Shown here: piece after piece, positions 25,260 to 33,916 of the stretch | Numbering within the stretch: the stretch's first letter is position 1 | Layout: every line of letters begins with the position of its first letter | NCBI GenBank assembly: GCA_963662575.1 | Contig: OY759723.1 | Coordinates: forward strand, 2,418,001 to 2,482,000 | Reading direction: 5' to 3' | Source: Bin5 sp963662575 | GTDB taxonomy: Bacteria > Chloroflexota > Anaerolineae > Caldilineales > Caldilineaceae | DNA: 64,000 bases | Notes under the pieces: model-generated | Seen by the model: only the letters and a program-made list of their open reading frames with translations | Told to the model about the DNA's origin: nothing | Database searches by the model: none | Made by a program: the position numbers and the translations under genes

Positions 25260-26597
25260 ATGCCAACCGTCTCTCTGAATTCAGTCGGAATGACCCTGGA
25301 CGCATGTATCAAGTGCAACATCTGCACCAGCTACTGCCCTGTGTCCGAAGTTACCGACAGCTTCCCCGGCCCCAAGTACGCCGCGCCCCAGTCGGAACGA
25401 TTCCGCGAAATTTCTCCACCCCATTCCGAGGGCGCCGCTGACTCCACTGCCCGCGCGCCCGGCGTAGGGCACTCGCCCGACGCTTCGGTGGACTACTGCT
25501 CCGGCTGCCGGGTCTGCAATGAAGTCTGTCCAACCGGCGTGCGTATCGCCGAAATCAACGCCCGCGCCCGCGCCCGGATGGTGGCGGTGCAGGGTCTCTC
25601 CTTGCGCAACCGGCTCCTGGGACGCAATGAACTGATGGGGCGGGCAGGCAGCTTCGCGCCGGGCCTGGCGAACTTCATCCTGCACAATCCGCTGAGCCGT
25701 CGGCTGGCCGCTGCCCTTTTTGGCGTGGCCGAGAAGGCGCCACTGCCTCGCTGGCACCATGAAACGCTCAACCGCTGGTTGGTCCGTACCCGCGCCCAAC
25801 GGCTGCGCTGCGAGCGCAAGGTCGTCTATTTTCACGGCTGCGCAACCCAGTATTACGAGCCGTTTGTCGGCATGGCCGCGATCTTGGTGTTGGAGCATCT
25901 CGGGTACGAAGTAGTGGTGCCTCCGCAGAATTGCTGCGGTCTGCCGATGCTTTCGAATGGCGAGTTTGGCGCGGCGGAGGGCTATCATCGCCGCAACGTG
26001 GCCAGCCTTGCCGACTATGTCCGCGCCGGTTACCCGGTCCTCGGTACCAGCACCAGTTGCACGCTTACTCTTAAGGAAGAGGCGCCGGAACTGCTCGACC
26101 TCGAGGACGATGCGGGCACGCAGGCCCTGAAATTCGCGACCTGGGATATCTTCGAATGGCTGCGCGACCGTCTGGATCAAGGCCAACTGCCTTCCGATCT
26201 GCGTCCACTTAACCGTACTGAACAGCCCTTTATTTTGCCCTATCATGCCCCATGCCAGCTGCGGGCACATCGCATCGGCAAACCGGCTCTGGACGTGCTG
26301 GCCCATATCCCGGAGCTTGACCTGCGTGAAAGTCACGCCCGCTGTTGCGGTATCGCCGGCACGTATGGCTACAAGACCGAGAAATATCAGATTGCCATGG
26401 ACGTGGGCGCGGAGCTGTTCGATTTTGTAGCCGCGCAAACTGAAGAGCCGGTTTCTTTTACCGCCTGCGATTCTGAGACCTGTCGCTGGCAACTGGAACA
26501 CGGGACCGGTCTCCCATCGCGCCATCCCATTGAACTTTTGGCAGCGGCGTATGGCCTCTACGACCTGCAAACGCGGCGTCCCGTGGATGGAAATTGA
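25260..26597 (+). CDS. glpC: Anaerobic glycerol-3-phosphate dehydrogenase subunit C
   Basis: Iron-sulfur subunit that ties GlpAB to the membrane quinone pool; 445 residues. Two 4Fe-4S motifs, CIKCNICTSYCP (residues ~16-27) and CSGCRVCNEVCP (residues ~79-90), and two heterodisulfide-reductase-type CCG motifs (PPQNCCGLPM and ARCCGIAGTYG). It lies 40 bp after glpB, and the next gene follows after 3 bp. Confidence 0.95.
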   Translation: MPTVSLNSVGMTLDACIKCNICTSYCPVSEVTDSFPGPKYAAPQSERFREISPPHSEGAADSTARAPGVGHSPDASVDYCSGCRVCNEVCPTGVRIAEINARARARMVAVQGLSLRNRLLGRNELMGRAGSFAPGLANFILHNPLSRRLAAALFGVAEKAPLPRWHHETLNRWLVRTRAQRLRCERKVVYFHGCATQYYEPFVGMAAILVLEHLGYEVVVPPQNCCGLPMLSNGEFGAAEGYHRRNVASLADYVRAGYPVLGTSTSCTLTLKEEAPELLDLEDDAGTQALKFATWDIFEWLRDRLDQGQLPSDLRPLNRTEQPFILPYHAPCQLRAHRIGKPALDVLAHIPELDLRESHARCCGIAGTYGYKTEKYQIAMDVGAELFDFVAAQTEEPVSFTACDSETCRWQLEHGTGLPSRHPIELLAAAYGLYDLQTRRPVDGN

Positions 26598-26600
26598 CCA

Positions 26601-27692
26601 ATGGGCTCTCTTCGCATCCTGATAATCGGTGCCGGCGCAATTGGCTGTTTTGTTGGCGGCAAGTTGGCTTCGGCAGGGCACGGCGTGACATTAGTCGGCC
26701 GCGCCCGCACAACCGCGGCTCTTCAGGCGCGCGGTCTGGAGTTGCACGCGGCTGACGGTGCCGTGCAAACGATCCGCTCGGTCAGCGCGGCAGCGTCCGT
26801 GCGAGAGGCGTTTCCTGCCGCATACGACCTCGTTGTGCTCGCCGTCAAAAGCTACGATACGGCAACTGCGCTTGACGAATTGGCCCCGGTCGAATCCATG
26901 CTTCCGCCAGCGTTTCTCAGTCTTCAGAACGGTGTCGGCAATGAGGAAGAGGTCGCCGCGCGCTTTGGCGCGCAGCGGGTCCTCGCCGGTACGATTACGG
27001 CCCCGGTCGAAGTGCGGGAGCCGGGCGTGGTCCAGGTAACCAAACCAGGATTTGCCATCGGCCTGGCGGAATACCGCCAAGAGATTGAAGGGGCGAGAAG
27101 CAACTCTAACGCCTCTCTTCTCACTTCTCTCTCCTCGCAGTTTATCGCTGCCGGCCTCCCCACAAAAGTGTACGAAGATGCCCAGGCTATGAAATGGTCC
27201 AAGCTGCTCATGAACATGATCGGCAATGCCACCAGCGCCATCCTGGCCGAGCCGCCTGGCGTCACTTTCGCCGACCCCCGCATCGCCAACCTGGAGATCG
27301 ACGCCCTGCGCGAGGCCCTGCGCGTGATGGCTGCGGCCAACATCTCCCCTCTGAACATGGAGAAATACCCGCTAGGTAGACTCGCCCCCCTGTTGCGCTT
27401 CGGGCCGCGCGCGCTCCTGCGGCCCGCCCTGCATCGGATCGTCGGCGGCGCGAGGGGTGGCAAGATGCCCAGCTTGTTTTTGGACTTGGACGCGGGAAAG
27501 AGTGGCAGCGAAGTAGGCTGGTACAATGGCGCAGTCGTTCGCCAAGGGCGTGAAGTCGGTATCAAGACACCGGTAAACCGACTGCTGACCGAGACTGTCC
27601 AGCGGTTGGCTGCCGAACCCCATCTGCGCGCCGAGTGGCGAGGGAATTTTGAGAGTCTAACCTCAGCGGCCAGAGAGGTTTCTGGCACTTAG
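26601..27692 (+). CDS. Ketopantoate reductase family (2-dehydropantoate 2-reductase-like)
   Basis: NADPH-dependent reductase of the PanE/ApbA family, 363 residues. Rossmann motif ILIIGAGAIGCFVGGKLASAGH at the N-terminus, LAVKSYDT, LQNGVGNEE and the lysine-bearing AMKWSKLLMNMIGNA. It is longer than E. coli PanE (303), with a low-complexity Ser/Asn insert near residue 165. Located directly after glpC in the operon, so a role other than pantothenate synthesis (for example a C3/C4 hydroxy-keto pair) is possible; the family alone cannot decide. Confidence 0.85.
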   Translation: MGSLRILIIGAGAIGCFVGGKLASAGHGVTLVGRARTTAALQARGLELHAADGAVQTIRSVSAAASVREAFPAAYDLVVLAVKSYDTATALDELAPVESMLPPAFLSLQNGVGNEEEVAARFGAQRVLAGTITAPVEVREPGVVQVTKPGFAIGLAEYRQEIEGARSNSNASLLTSLSSQFIAAGLPTKVYEDAQAMKWSKLLMNMIGNATSAILAEPPGVTFADPRIANLEIDALREALRVMAAANISPLNMEKYPLGRLAPLLRFGPRALLRPALHRIVGGARGGKMPSLFLDLDAGKSGSEVGWYNGAVVRQGREVGIKTPVNRLLTETVQRLAAEPHLRAEWRGNFESLTSAAREVSGT

Positions 27693-27752
27693 TGCACTGA
27701 AGGCTCTGCTAATATAAGGGTTTATTCGGGGTCGAAATCAAGCAACGGCAAG

Positions 27753-28730
27753 CTAGAGTCCCGGTCCGATCAGTACGATCAGCACCAGCGCCAGAATGGC
27801 AAAAGCCGAATACTCCAGCACAAGTTTGCGGCTGAGATGGCCTTCATGCAGTGCGTGGCGCGCCAGCCCCACGAAGAGATAGAAGATCAACAGCAGAACC
27901 AGCCCACCACTTGCGCCCGACAACGGCCAATAGTTCAGGGCCCACGCCACTTCTCCCAGCACAAGTGCAACTACCGCCGCATAGCTGAGCACGACGTTCA
28001 CTCGTGGCGTTACATCGCGCAGCAGTTCAACCGCCAGCAGCGCCGCCGTCGCCGCAATCAGAGAACCGGAGAGCAGGCTGCGGGTTCGGGTCTGATACAC
28101 CAACAGAAACAGGGCCAGGGCAGCAGTGTAGGAAAGTACATTGAGCAGGATGCGGGCCTGTCGGTAGCCCGTTGATTCCCGATCTGCGGTGGCGTACAAA
28201 TTGAACAAAATAAAGGCGATCACCCCACCGCTGAACAACGCCGTACCCGCCTGGAAGAGCGGTGTATTGACCTCTGGCGCCAGCAACACTGCCAAAATCG
28301 AGACGGCAGCAGGGAGACCCCAGAATAGCCAGGTGTGCCCGGCGTTTTCGGGTTCATGGCCCATCGAGTCCCCGGCAAAAAGAGGATGTGTACGGATCGC
28401 CCGCTCCGTGCCGCTGGCCGTGAGCATAGCGATAAAGACGGCGATGACGGTCGTCTCGCTGATCCTGATCGACATGGGCGAGCCAAGCACATTCAGGGTC
28501 AGAACAACTGTCGGCAGCCGCAAGAACAGGCTGATCGATACCGTAGCCGCCACGGTCCATGCCAACACGCTCACGCGCTGCACGAAGCGCCGGTTTGGAC
28601 CGACTGCAGCCGGTGATGACCCTGGTCGTTCCATCCCCATTTCGGCTAAGGTTGAATGGCTGTCTTCAGATGGCCAGGTATTCTGTTGCTCGCCGGCCGC
28701 AAACGGCGAATACTGGTTCTCAGTCTCCAA
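27753..28730 (-). CDS. Hypothetical multi-pass membrane protein
   Basis: Family not recognised with confidence. 325 residues from TTG 28730 (GGAAG upstream) or ~295 from ATG 28640. A hydrophilic N-terminus of ~55 residues is followed by about eight hydrophobic helices to the end, with short loops and no visible catalytic motif. It is divergent from the CHAT gene, with 73 bp between the two start codons, and convergent with the dha-glp operon. Confidence 0.7.
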   Translation of the reverse strand: METENQYSPFAAGEQQNTWPSEDSHSTLAEMGMERPGSSPAAVGPNRRFVQRVSVLAWTVAATVSISLFLRLPTVVLTLNVLGSPMSIRISETTVIAVFIAMLTASGTERAIRTHPLFAGDSMGHEPENAGHTWLFWGLPAAVSILAVLLAPEVNTPLFQAGTALFSGGVIAFILFNLYATADRESTGYRQARILLNVLSYTAALALFLLVYQTRTRSLLSGSLIAATAALLAVELLRDVTPRVNVVLSYAAVVALVLGEVAWALNYWPLSGASGGLVLLLIFYLFVGLARHALHEGHLSRKLVLEYSAFAILALVLIVLIGPGL

Positions 28731-28743
28731 TTTTCAGCTTCCA

Positions 28744-28798
28744 GTTTCCAGTTGGCAAGGATGATGTTACTATAAAACAAAAAGCAATAACTGGAAAC
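28744..28798. promoter_or_regulatory. Inverted repeat at the divergent start region
   Basis: GTTTCCAGTT at 28744-28753 and AACTGGAAAC at 28789-28798 are exact complements across a 35-bp AT-rich loop that contains TATAAA-like sequence. The right arm covers the GGAAA that would serve as the ribosome site of the TTG start at 28804, so a transcript hairpin could mask it; alternatively it is an operator. Confidence 0.45.
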
Positions 28799-28803
28799 CG
28801 CAG

Positions 28804-30249
28804 TTGAATCAGTACAAAAACTTCGACATTGCTATAACCAGGGATAGGTCGCCCTATGCCGTTCTTGCATCCTATCGAGGTCTGAGCGGCGCCTCTACCT
28901 TCGGTCAGGATGCCCTCCAACCTGTCTGGCAGGAATACCTGTCCAGGTTGAGTGATCCGTTTCAGACGCAGGGGGAGCAGATCCTGGCCGAAATCGGCAG
29001 CAGGCTCTTTTCGGAACTGATTCGTGATCAGGTGCGAGACCTCTGGACCCAAGCGCGCACCGACCTGGATGATGGCGGCCTTCTGCGGCTAAGGCTCATC
29101 CTACATCCTCCCGCGGTCGCCGCCCTGCCGTGGGAGACACTTCACGATCCCCGTCGCAATCAATCCTTTGCCGCCGACGCCAATATCTCACTCGTCCGCA
29201 CCCAGAATCTCGTGAGCTATGTTGCCCGTCCCAGGGCGTTGGAGGCAACGCCGCCGCTGAAGGTTCTGTTGGTGACGGTCGATTCAGGTGCACCGGACGA
29301 ACCCATTCCGCAGTGGACCGAACGAGGCGAGCAGAGAAACCAGCTGTCCACACAAGAGGAGAGCACACAGATCCGCTCTGCATTCGCAGAGCTGTCGACC
29401 GGCCGCGTGAAACTGGATCAACTGGACGGGCGGGTTACGATTCAGCAGATTCGAGAGCGTCTGGTGACCACTTGGCCCGACGTCCTGCACTTTGTCGGCC
29501 ACGGCAATGAGGACGGTCTCCTGCTCTGGGCCGATGACGCCCCTGCCCTCGTTTCGGCCGCAACGCTGCGCACGGTATTGCAGCAGGCAGAATCGGTGAA
29601 ACTGATCTTTATCAACGCCTGTCTTGCCGGAAGTGTAGATAGTGCCCGCCCCTTTGCAGGCATCGCCCACCAGTTGCTTCAGAGTGGTCTGCCTGCAGTG
29701 ATAGCCATGCGCTATGAGATCCTGGACCGCTCCGCCGCGAGTTTTGCTTCGGGGGTCTACGAAGCTCTTGTATCGGGACAGGGGCGCGGCCATATTGACG
29801 CCGCGGTCAGCATTGCCCGCAACAATCTGTACATCAATGACCCGAATCGAGTGGACTATGCAACGCCGATCCTCTGGCTCAATGCAGAGGACGGTCGCAT
29901 TCTGCCTATAGACGATGCGCAGAGGTCGCCAGAATCCACCTCCCCCCACTCGCTCCCCCCGCGTTCCCAGATGGCGAGTTCCTCGCTGCGGCTTGAGTTC
30001 AAGTTGGCAGAAAAAGAAGCCTGGTTCCGCTCCTTGCCGGAATCGATCTCTGATCCCCATCTGCCCTTTGAGTATCAGCGCCGCCGCCGGATTGTCGGCC
30101 TGTTGCTGAAGATTCTGCAACAGGCAGTAGAGGAACGGGACCAAGGCCAAGTCATCGATATCAGGTCTGTACAGAGGCGCCTGTCAACATTCGAAGAGGA
30201 GAGGCGCCACATCCAGAATATCCTTGACCATTGCCTGAATCGTTCGTAA
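28804..30249 (+). CDS. CHAT-domain (caspase-like protease) protein
   Basis: 481 residues with a CHAT domain, a caspase/separase-like cysteine protease fold. The catalytic pair is visible: His233 in VLHFVGHGNEDG and Cys273 in LIFINACLAGS. The N-terminal ~140 residues are an alpha/beta region often seen before CHAT domains (LPWETLHDP); the C-terminal ~95 residues are charged and helical (EYQRRRRIVGLLLKILQQ) and could be a protein-binding tail. CHAT proteins act in regulated proteolysis, often in bacterial defence or signalling; no partner effector is obvious here. The TTG start at 28804 has a weak, hairpin-covered ribosome site. Confidence 0.82.
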   Translation: MNQYKNFDIAITRDRSPYAVLASYRGLSGASTFGQDALQPVWQEYLSRLSDPFQTQGEQILAEIGSRLFSELIRDQVRDLWTQARTDLDDGGLLRLRLILHPPAVAALPWETLHDPRRNQSFAADANISLVRTQNLVSYVARPRALEATPPLKVLLVTVDSGAPDEPIPQWTERGEQRNQLSTQEESTQIRSAFAELSTGRVKLDQLDGRVTIQQIRERLVTTWPDVLHFVGHGNEDGLLLWADDAPALVSAATLRTVLQQAESVKLIFINACLAGSVDSARPFAGIAHQLLQSGLPAVIAMRYEILDRSAASFASGVYEALVSGQGRGHIDAAVSIARNNLYINDPNRVDYATPILWLNAEDGRILPIDDAQRSPESTSPHSLPPRSQMASSSLRLEFKLAEKEAWFRSLPESISDPHLPFEYQRRRRIVGLLLKILQQAVEERDQGQVIDIRSVQRRLSTFEEERRHIQNILDHCLNRS

Positions 30250-32933
30250 GACCTGATGCTGTGGCGCGGACCAGCATACGACTGATTCGTCTCACCTGTC
30301 TCTACGCGATTCTCTGTTACCTGGGTGTAGAAATCGCTCAGTCACTGCGAGAACTCCGGGAAACTGACCCCAGCAGTCTACAACCAACCGTAGAGGCTCC
30401 CACAGGCTCCTCCTCAGCAGACCAGATCCCGTTTCTCGGCGTCACCGTCGAGCTCGAACAGTACGATGACCCGCGCCAACGGCAGCAGGCGTTGCATCGC
30501 CTGCACCGCGCCGGTTTCGGCTGGGTACGCCAGCGTATTGACTGGAGCCTCATCGAACCGCGGCCGGGAGCGTTTCAGTGGGCGTGGACAGACGACGTGC
30601 TGTCCGCCATTGCCGGGGCCGGCCTCGTGCCGGTCGTCGTCCTGGACGGCAGCCCCGTCTGGGCCCGAGACAGTAGAGATAGGCCGCCCCAAGCACTTAC
30701 CGACAGTGACTGGCCATCGCGACTGGCGCCCCCTGCCACGCCGGAGACCTTCGCCCGCTTTGCCGCGGCGTTCGCCGACCGCTACCAGGACACAGTCCGC
30801 TTCTATCAGGTCTGGGATGAGCCGAACATAGCGCCCCACTGGGGAAACCGTTTGATCGATCCGGTCGGCTATGCCCGATTGCTGCGCGAAGCGGCCATCG
30901 CTGTACGGACTGCTGACCCGGACGCAGTTATCCTGGCCGCCGCGCTGGCGCCTACCCAGGACCGGGGACACACCGCGATCGACGAGGGCTTTTTCCTGCA
31001 ACGGCTTTACGCGGCCGGCGCCGCGCCCTATTTCGATGCCGTTCTCGTACAGCCGTTCGGCTTCGGGACCGGGCCGGAAGACGTTCGCAGCCGCGTTGAC
31101 GTGCTCAACTTCCGCCGCGCGGCTTGGGTGCGGCAAGTTATGGTCGCGGCCGGCGATGAACAGACACCGCTATGGGCGGTCCGTTTTGGATGGAATCGAC
31201 AGGTCCAGGATACCTGGAAGACCGTTTCGGAAGCCGATCAACTTCGCTTCACCGAGGAGGCGATCCGGCATGCACGCGCCAATTGGCCCTGGCTGGCAGC
31301 GATGGGCTGGCCGATAGACCAACCGGACGCGCCTCCCTCAGATCCGATGTGGGGTTTTTCTCTCATCGCTGCCGACGGGACAGAGCAACCGCTACTGTCC
31401 CTGTTTTTGGCTGCCATGCAGGCAACAGCTGACACCACAGCGCCCGCACCCAACGATCAGCGATACGCAAGACTCGCATTGATGCTGTTGGCTGCCGGAT
31501 TTCTCCTCTGGTGGTCGATACTTACGTCCCGCCGTCTGCCTCTGCGCCAGTGGCAGACGGTCTATCGCGGCTGGCCGCCGCTCCCCAAACTCGCAGTCTG
31601 GGCGCTCCTGTTCACTGTGTACTATCTGGCCGTCTGGCCGCCGCTGATCCTCTTCTGCTGGCTCATCGCCGCCTTTCTCATCGCTGCCGAACCGTTGACA
31701 GGGCTGATGATCGCGGCGGTCGCGCTGCCCTTCCATTTTCAGCACAAGGAGCTGCAGCTCGTCGGCGCCGTCTGGGCTGGGCCGCCGGCCCACGCCGCGT
31801 TGCTGGCTACACTGCCTGCCCTCGCGCAACGCGCCATCCGCGCTACTGAGTGGCGCATCAGCCCTGCTCTCAAAGCCCTTTACCCGATTCGCAATGCATT
31901 TTACGCAGTACGAGATAAGCAATTCGCCACTCTGCTGGTCGCAGCCTGGATTGTCATAAGTCTCCTGGCCGCCCGCAACGTCTGGCACTGGCCGGGCTAT
32001 TACCACGGACTGTGGGAGTTTGTAGCGGTGCCGGCTCTGCTGTACGCCGGCATCAGGCTCTTTGCCGCCGAGCCGCATCGGCAGCGGTCCGTGCTGGTGG
32101 CCCTCTTCACAGGTGGGGCCCTCGCTGCGGGCATGGGGCTGGTCGACTGGCTGATCGGCGGCGGCGTGTCGGTTGACGGTGTGCGCCGTCTGATGGGGGT
32201 CTCCTTTTCACCTAATCAGACCGCGCTCTATCTGCTGCGGACACTTCTTGTCGGCGCAGGGCTCCTGGCGACTGGCCAGCGCTGGCGGCGCGCCCTGATC
32301 GCGGGCTGTCTTCTGGTGGCAGGGGCGCTGCTTCTGACAGCCAGTCGCGGCGCCATCCTGCTCGGCCTGCCCGTTGGCGCCCTGGTCATGGCCGCGGCAG
32401 GACGCCGTCATGCACGCTTTCTGCAAGGGAGGCGAGTCGCCGTATTGCTGGTGGTCGGACTGGCAATAGCGGTCGGCCTGGCGTTTGTCCTCGTCTATGG
32501 TGACCGACTGCTGAACATCGAGACAGTCCGCTCCCGCCTCGCCATCTGGCTGGACGCCTTGAGCCTGTGGAGGCACTACCCCTTGCTGGGAGTGGGGCCC
32601 AGTGGATTCTACTGGAACTATCCTGCCTTCCTGCACACTTCGCCAACGACCGATCCCAATCTGCTGCACCCCCACTCTGTCTGGCTTGAATATGCAACCG
32701 GCTGGGGTGCCGTCGGGCTGGTGTGGATTGGCGCGTTTCTTGGTATGATTGTGTTAGTCTTGAGACGCTCGCTGCGTACGCCGCCCGCATGGCATCGGAT
32801 CGGTATACTGGCCGCGCTAGCCGCCGGCTTGGCGCACGCACAGGTGGACGCGTTCGCGGCGTTGCCGGAGCTGGCCGCCTGGAATTTCGCGGCCCTGGCT
32901 CTGTTGGTAGTGCCAAAGGGCGAAGACGTGTGA
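30231..32933 (+). CDS. GH-A-like barrel fused to O-antigen-ligase-like membrane protein
   Basis: 900 residues. An N-terminal hydrophobic anchor (~18-35) leads to a glycoside-hydrolase-like TIM barrel (residues ~65-400) with FGWVRQRIDWSLIEP and VWDEPN, where Glu197 is the usual acid/base. At the nucleophile strand, where TEFGW-like sequence is expected, the protein has AVRFGW, so Arg318 replaces the Glu. Residues ~410-895 form a dozen or so membrane helices with an O-antigen ligase/polymerase (Wzy_C) signature: FSPNQTALYL, LLGVGPSGFYWNYP and LHPHSVWLEYATGWG. The frame overlaps the CHAT gene by 19 bp; GTG 30261 is an alternative start. Probably acts on surface glycans at the outer face of the membrane. 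Confidence 0.82.
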   Translation: MPESFVRPDAVARTSIRLIRLTCLYAILCYLGVEIAQSLRELRETDPSSLQPTVEAPTGSSSADQIPFLGVTVELEQYDDPRQRQQALHRLHRAGFGWVRQRIDWSLIEPRPGAFQWAWTDDVLSAIAGAGLVPVVVLDGSPVWARDSRDRPPQALTDSDWPSRLAPPATPETFARFAAAFADRYQDTVRFYQVWDEPNIAPHWGNRLIDPVGYARLLREAAIAVRTADPDAVILAAALAPTQDRGHTAIDEGFFLQRLYAAGAAPYFDAVLVQPFGFGTGPEDVRSRVDVLNFRRAAWVRQVMVAAGDEQTPLWAVRFGWNRQVQDTWKTVSEADQLRFTEEAIRHARANWPWLAAMGWPIDQPDAPPSDPMWGFSLIAADGTEQPLLSLFLAAMQATADTTAPAPNDQRYARLALMLLAAGFLLWWSILTSRRLPLRQWQTVYRGWPPLPKLAVWALLFTVYYLAVWPPLILFCWLIAAFLIAAEPLTGLMIAAVALPFHFQHKELQLVGAVWAGPPAHAALLATLPALAQRAIRATEWRISPALKALYPIRNAFYAVRDKQFATLLVAAWIVISLLAARNVWHWPGYYHGLWEFVAVPALLYAGIRLFAAEPHRQRSVLVALFTGGALAAGMGLVDWLIGGGVSVDGVRRLMGVSFSPNQTALYLLRTLLVGAGLLATGQRWRRALIAGCLLVAGALLLTASRGAILLGLPVGALVMAAAGRRHARFLQGRRVAVLLVVGLAIAVGLAFVLVYGDRLLNIETVRSRLAIWLDALSLWRHYPLLGVGPSGFYWNYPAFLHTSPTTDPNLLHPHSVWLEYATGWGAVGLVWIGAFLGMIVLVLRRSLRTPPAWHRIGILAALAAGLAHAQVDAFAALPELAAWNFAALALLVVPKGEDV

Positions 32934-32999
32934 CTTCCTGACCTGGCAATTCCGTTTGGAAATCGACGAAGTTACTGGTACTTCAGAGGAGAGATCACG

Positions 33000-33842
33000 A
33001 TGGGCACGACTCGACTTACGCAGCAGCAGTTGGCATTCTTCGAAACGTTCGGCTTTCTCTACTTTCCAGGGCTACTGGCGGATTGCGCTGACAGGATCAT
33101 AGACGAATTCGAAACGATCTGGACTGCGCACGGCGGCGGCCACTACGGGCAGGAACACGATGGCGAGCAGCGGTCCTGCATCCTTCCTTTTCCCGACCAG
33201 AGCGTGTTTCTCAGTTCGCTGCTTGACGATCCGCGCATCCACGACATTGCCGCCGGCATCTGTGGCGACGACTTCAACTACACCAGCGGCGACGGCAACT
33301 TCTATGCCGGCGACACCCGCTGGCATTCCGACGGTTTCAGTGCCGATCGTATTCTCAGCATCAAGATTGCCTTCTACCTCGACCCGCTCACGCGTGACAG
33401 CGGCGCGCTGCGCATAATTCCGGGCAGCCACCGCGCCGGTGACGCCTACGCCGATGCACTGGAGAAGGGGATTCGGGAAAGCAATAAGATTTGGGGGCTG
33501 GAGGGACCTGACGTGCCGGCTCTGATCCTGGAGACCACGCCTGGCGACATCGTTGTGTTCAACCACAATCTCAAGCACGCCGCGTTCGGTGGTTCAGAGC
33601 GCCGGCGCATGTACACGATGAACTTCTCGCGCCGCTATCCTGAGCACCGGCTCGAGGAGTTGCGTACTGTTCTCGGCCGCGAGGCCCGTTTCTGGATCGA
33701 TCGCATTCACGGCGAGGCCATGATCGCGACGGCGGGACCGGAGCGCATGGTGCATCTCGAGCAGGTCAGGGAAAACGATACGCACCTGGCAGAACTGGCG
33801 CGTGAATTTAAGAAGACAATGAAAGAGCCGTCACGTGGTTAA
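33000..33842 (+). CDS. Phytanoyl-CoA dioxygenase family protein
   Basis: Fe(II)/2-oxoglutarate-dependent oxygenase, 280 residues, cytoplasmic. The iron-ligand pair HxD is in TRWHSDGF (residue ~108), the distal His in NHNLKHAAFGG (near residue 188), and the 2-oxoglutarate Arg follows in RRRMYTMNF. ATG 33000 has GGAGAG upstream. The substrate is unknown: the bacterial family is diverse. It shares an N-terminal QQLxFFETFGxLxFPG opening with the protein at 34995-35807, its paralogue on the opposite strand. Confidence 0.88.
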   Translation: MGTTRLTQQQLAFFETFGFLYFPGLLADCADRIIDEFETIWTAHGGGHYGQEHDGEQRSCILPFPDQSVFLSSLLDDPRIHDIAAGICGDDFNYTSGDGNFYAGDTRWHSDGFSADRILSIKIAFYLDPLTRDSGALRIIPGSHRAGDAYADALEKGIRESNKIWGLEGPDVPALILETTPGDIVVFNHNLKHAAFGGSERRRMYTMNFSRRYPEHRLEELRTVLGREARFWIDRIHGEAMIATAGPERMVHLEQVRENDTHLAELAREFKKTMKEPSRG

Positions 33843-33916
33843 AGGCGGGTGAACTTCGTCAGTCGCCGCCGCGCCTTGGCCAAAAGTCGGCGGCCAGGGG
33901 AAACTAAATTCTCCGT

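Noticed and set aside
25281..26681. Long - strand open frame (466 codons) opposite glpC
   Set aside because: It lies antisense to a gene with complete Fe-S motifs; high GC makes long shadow frames, and its translation has no recognisable domain.
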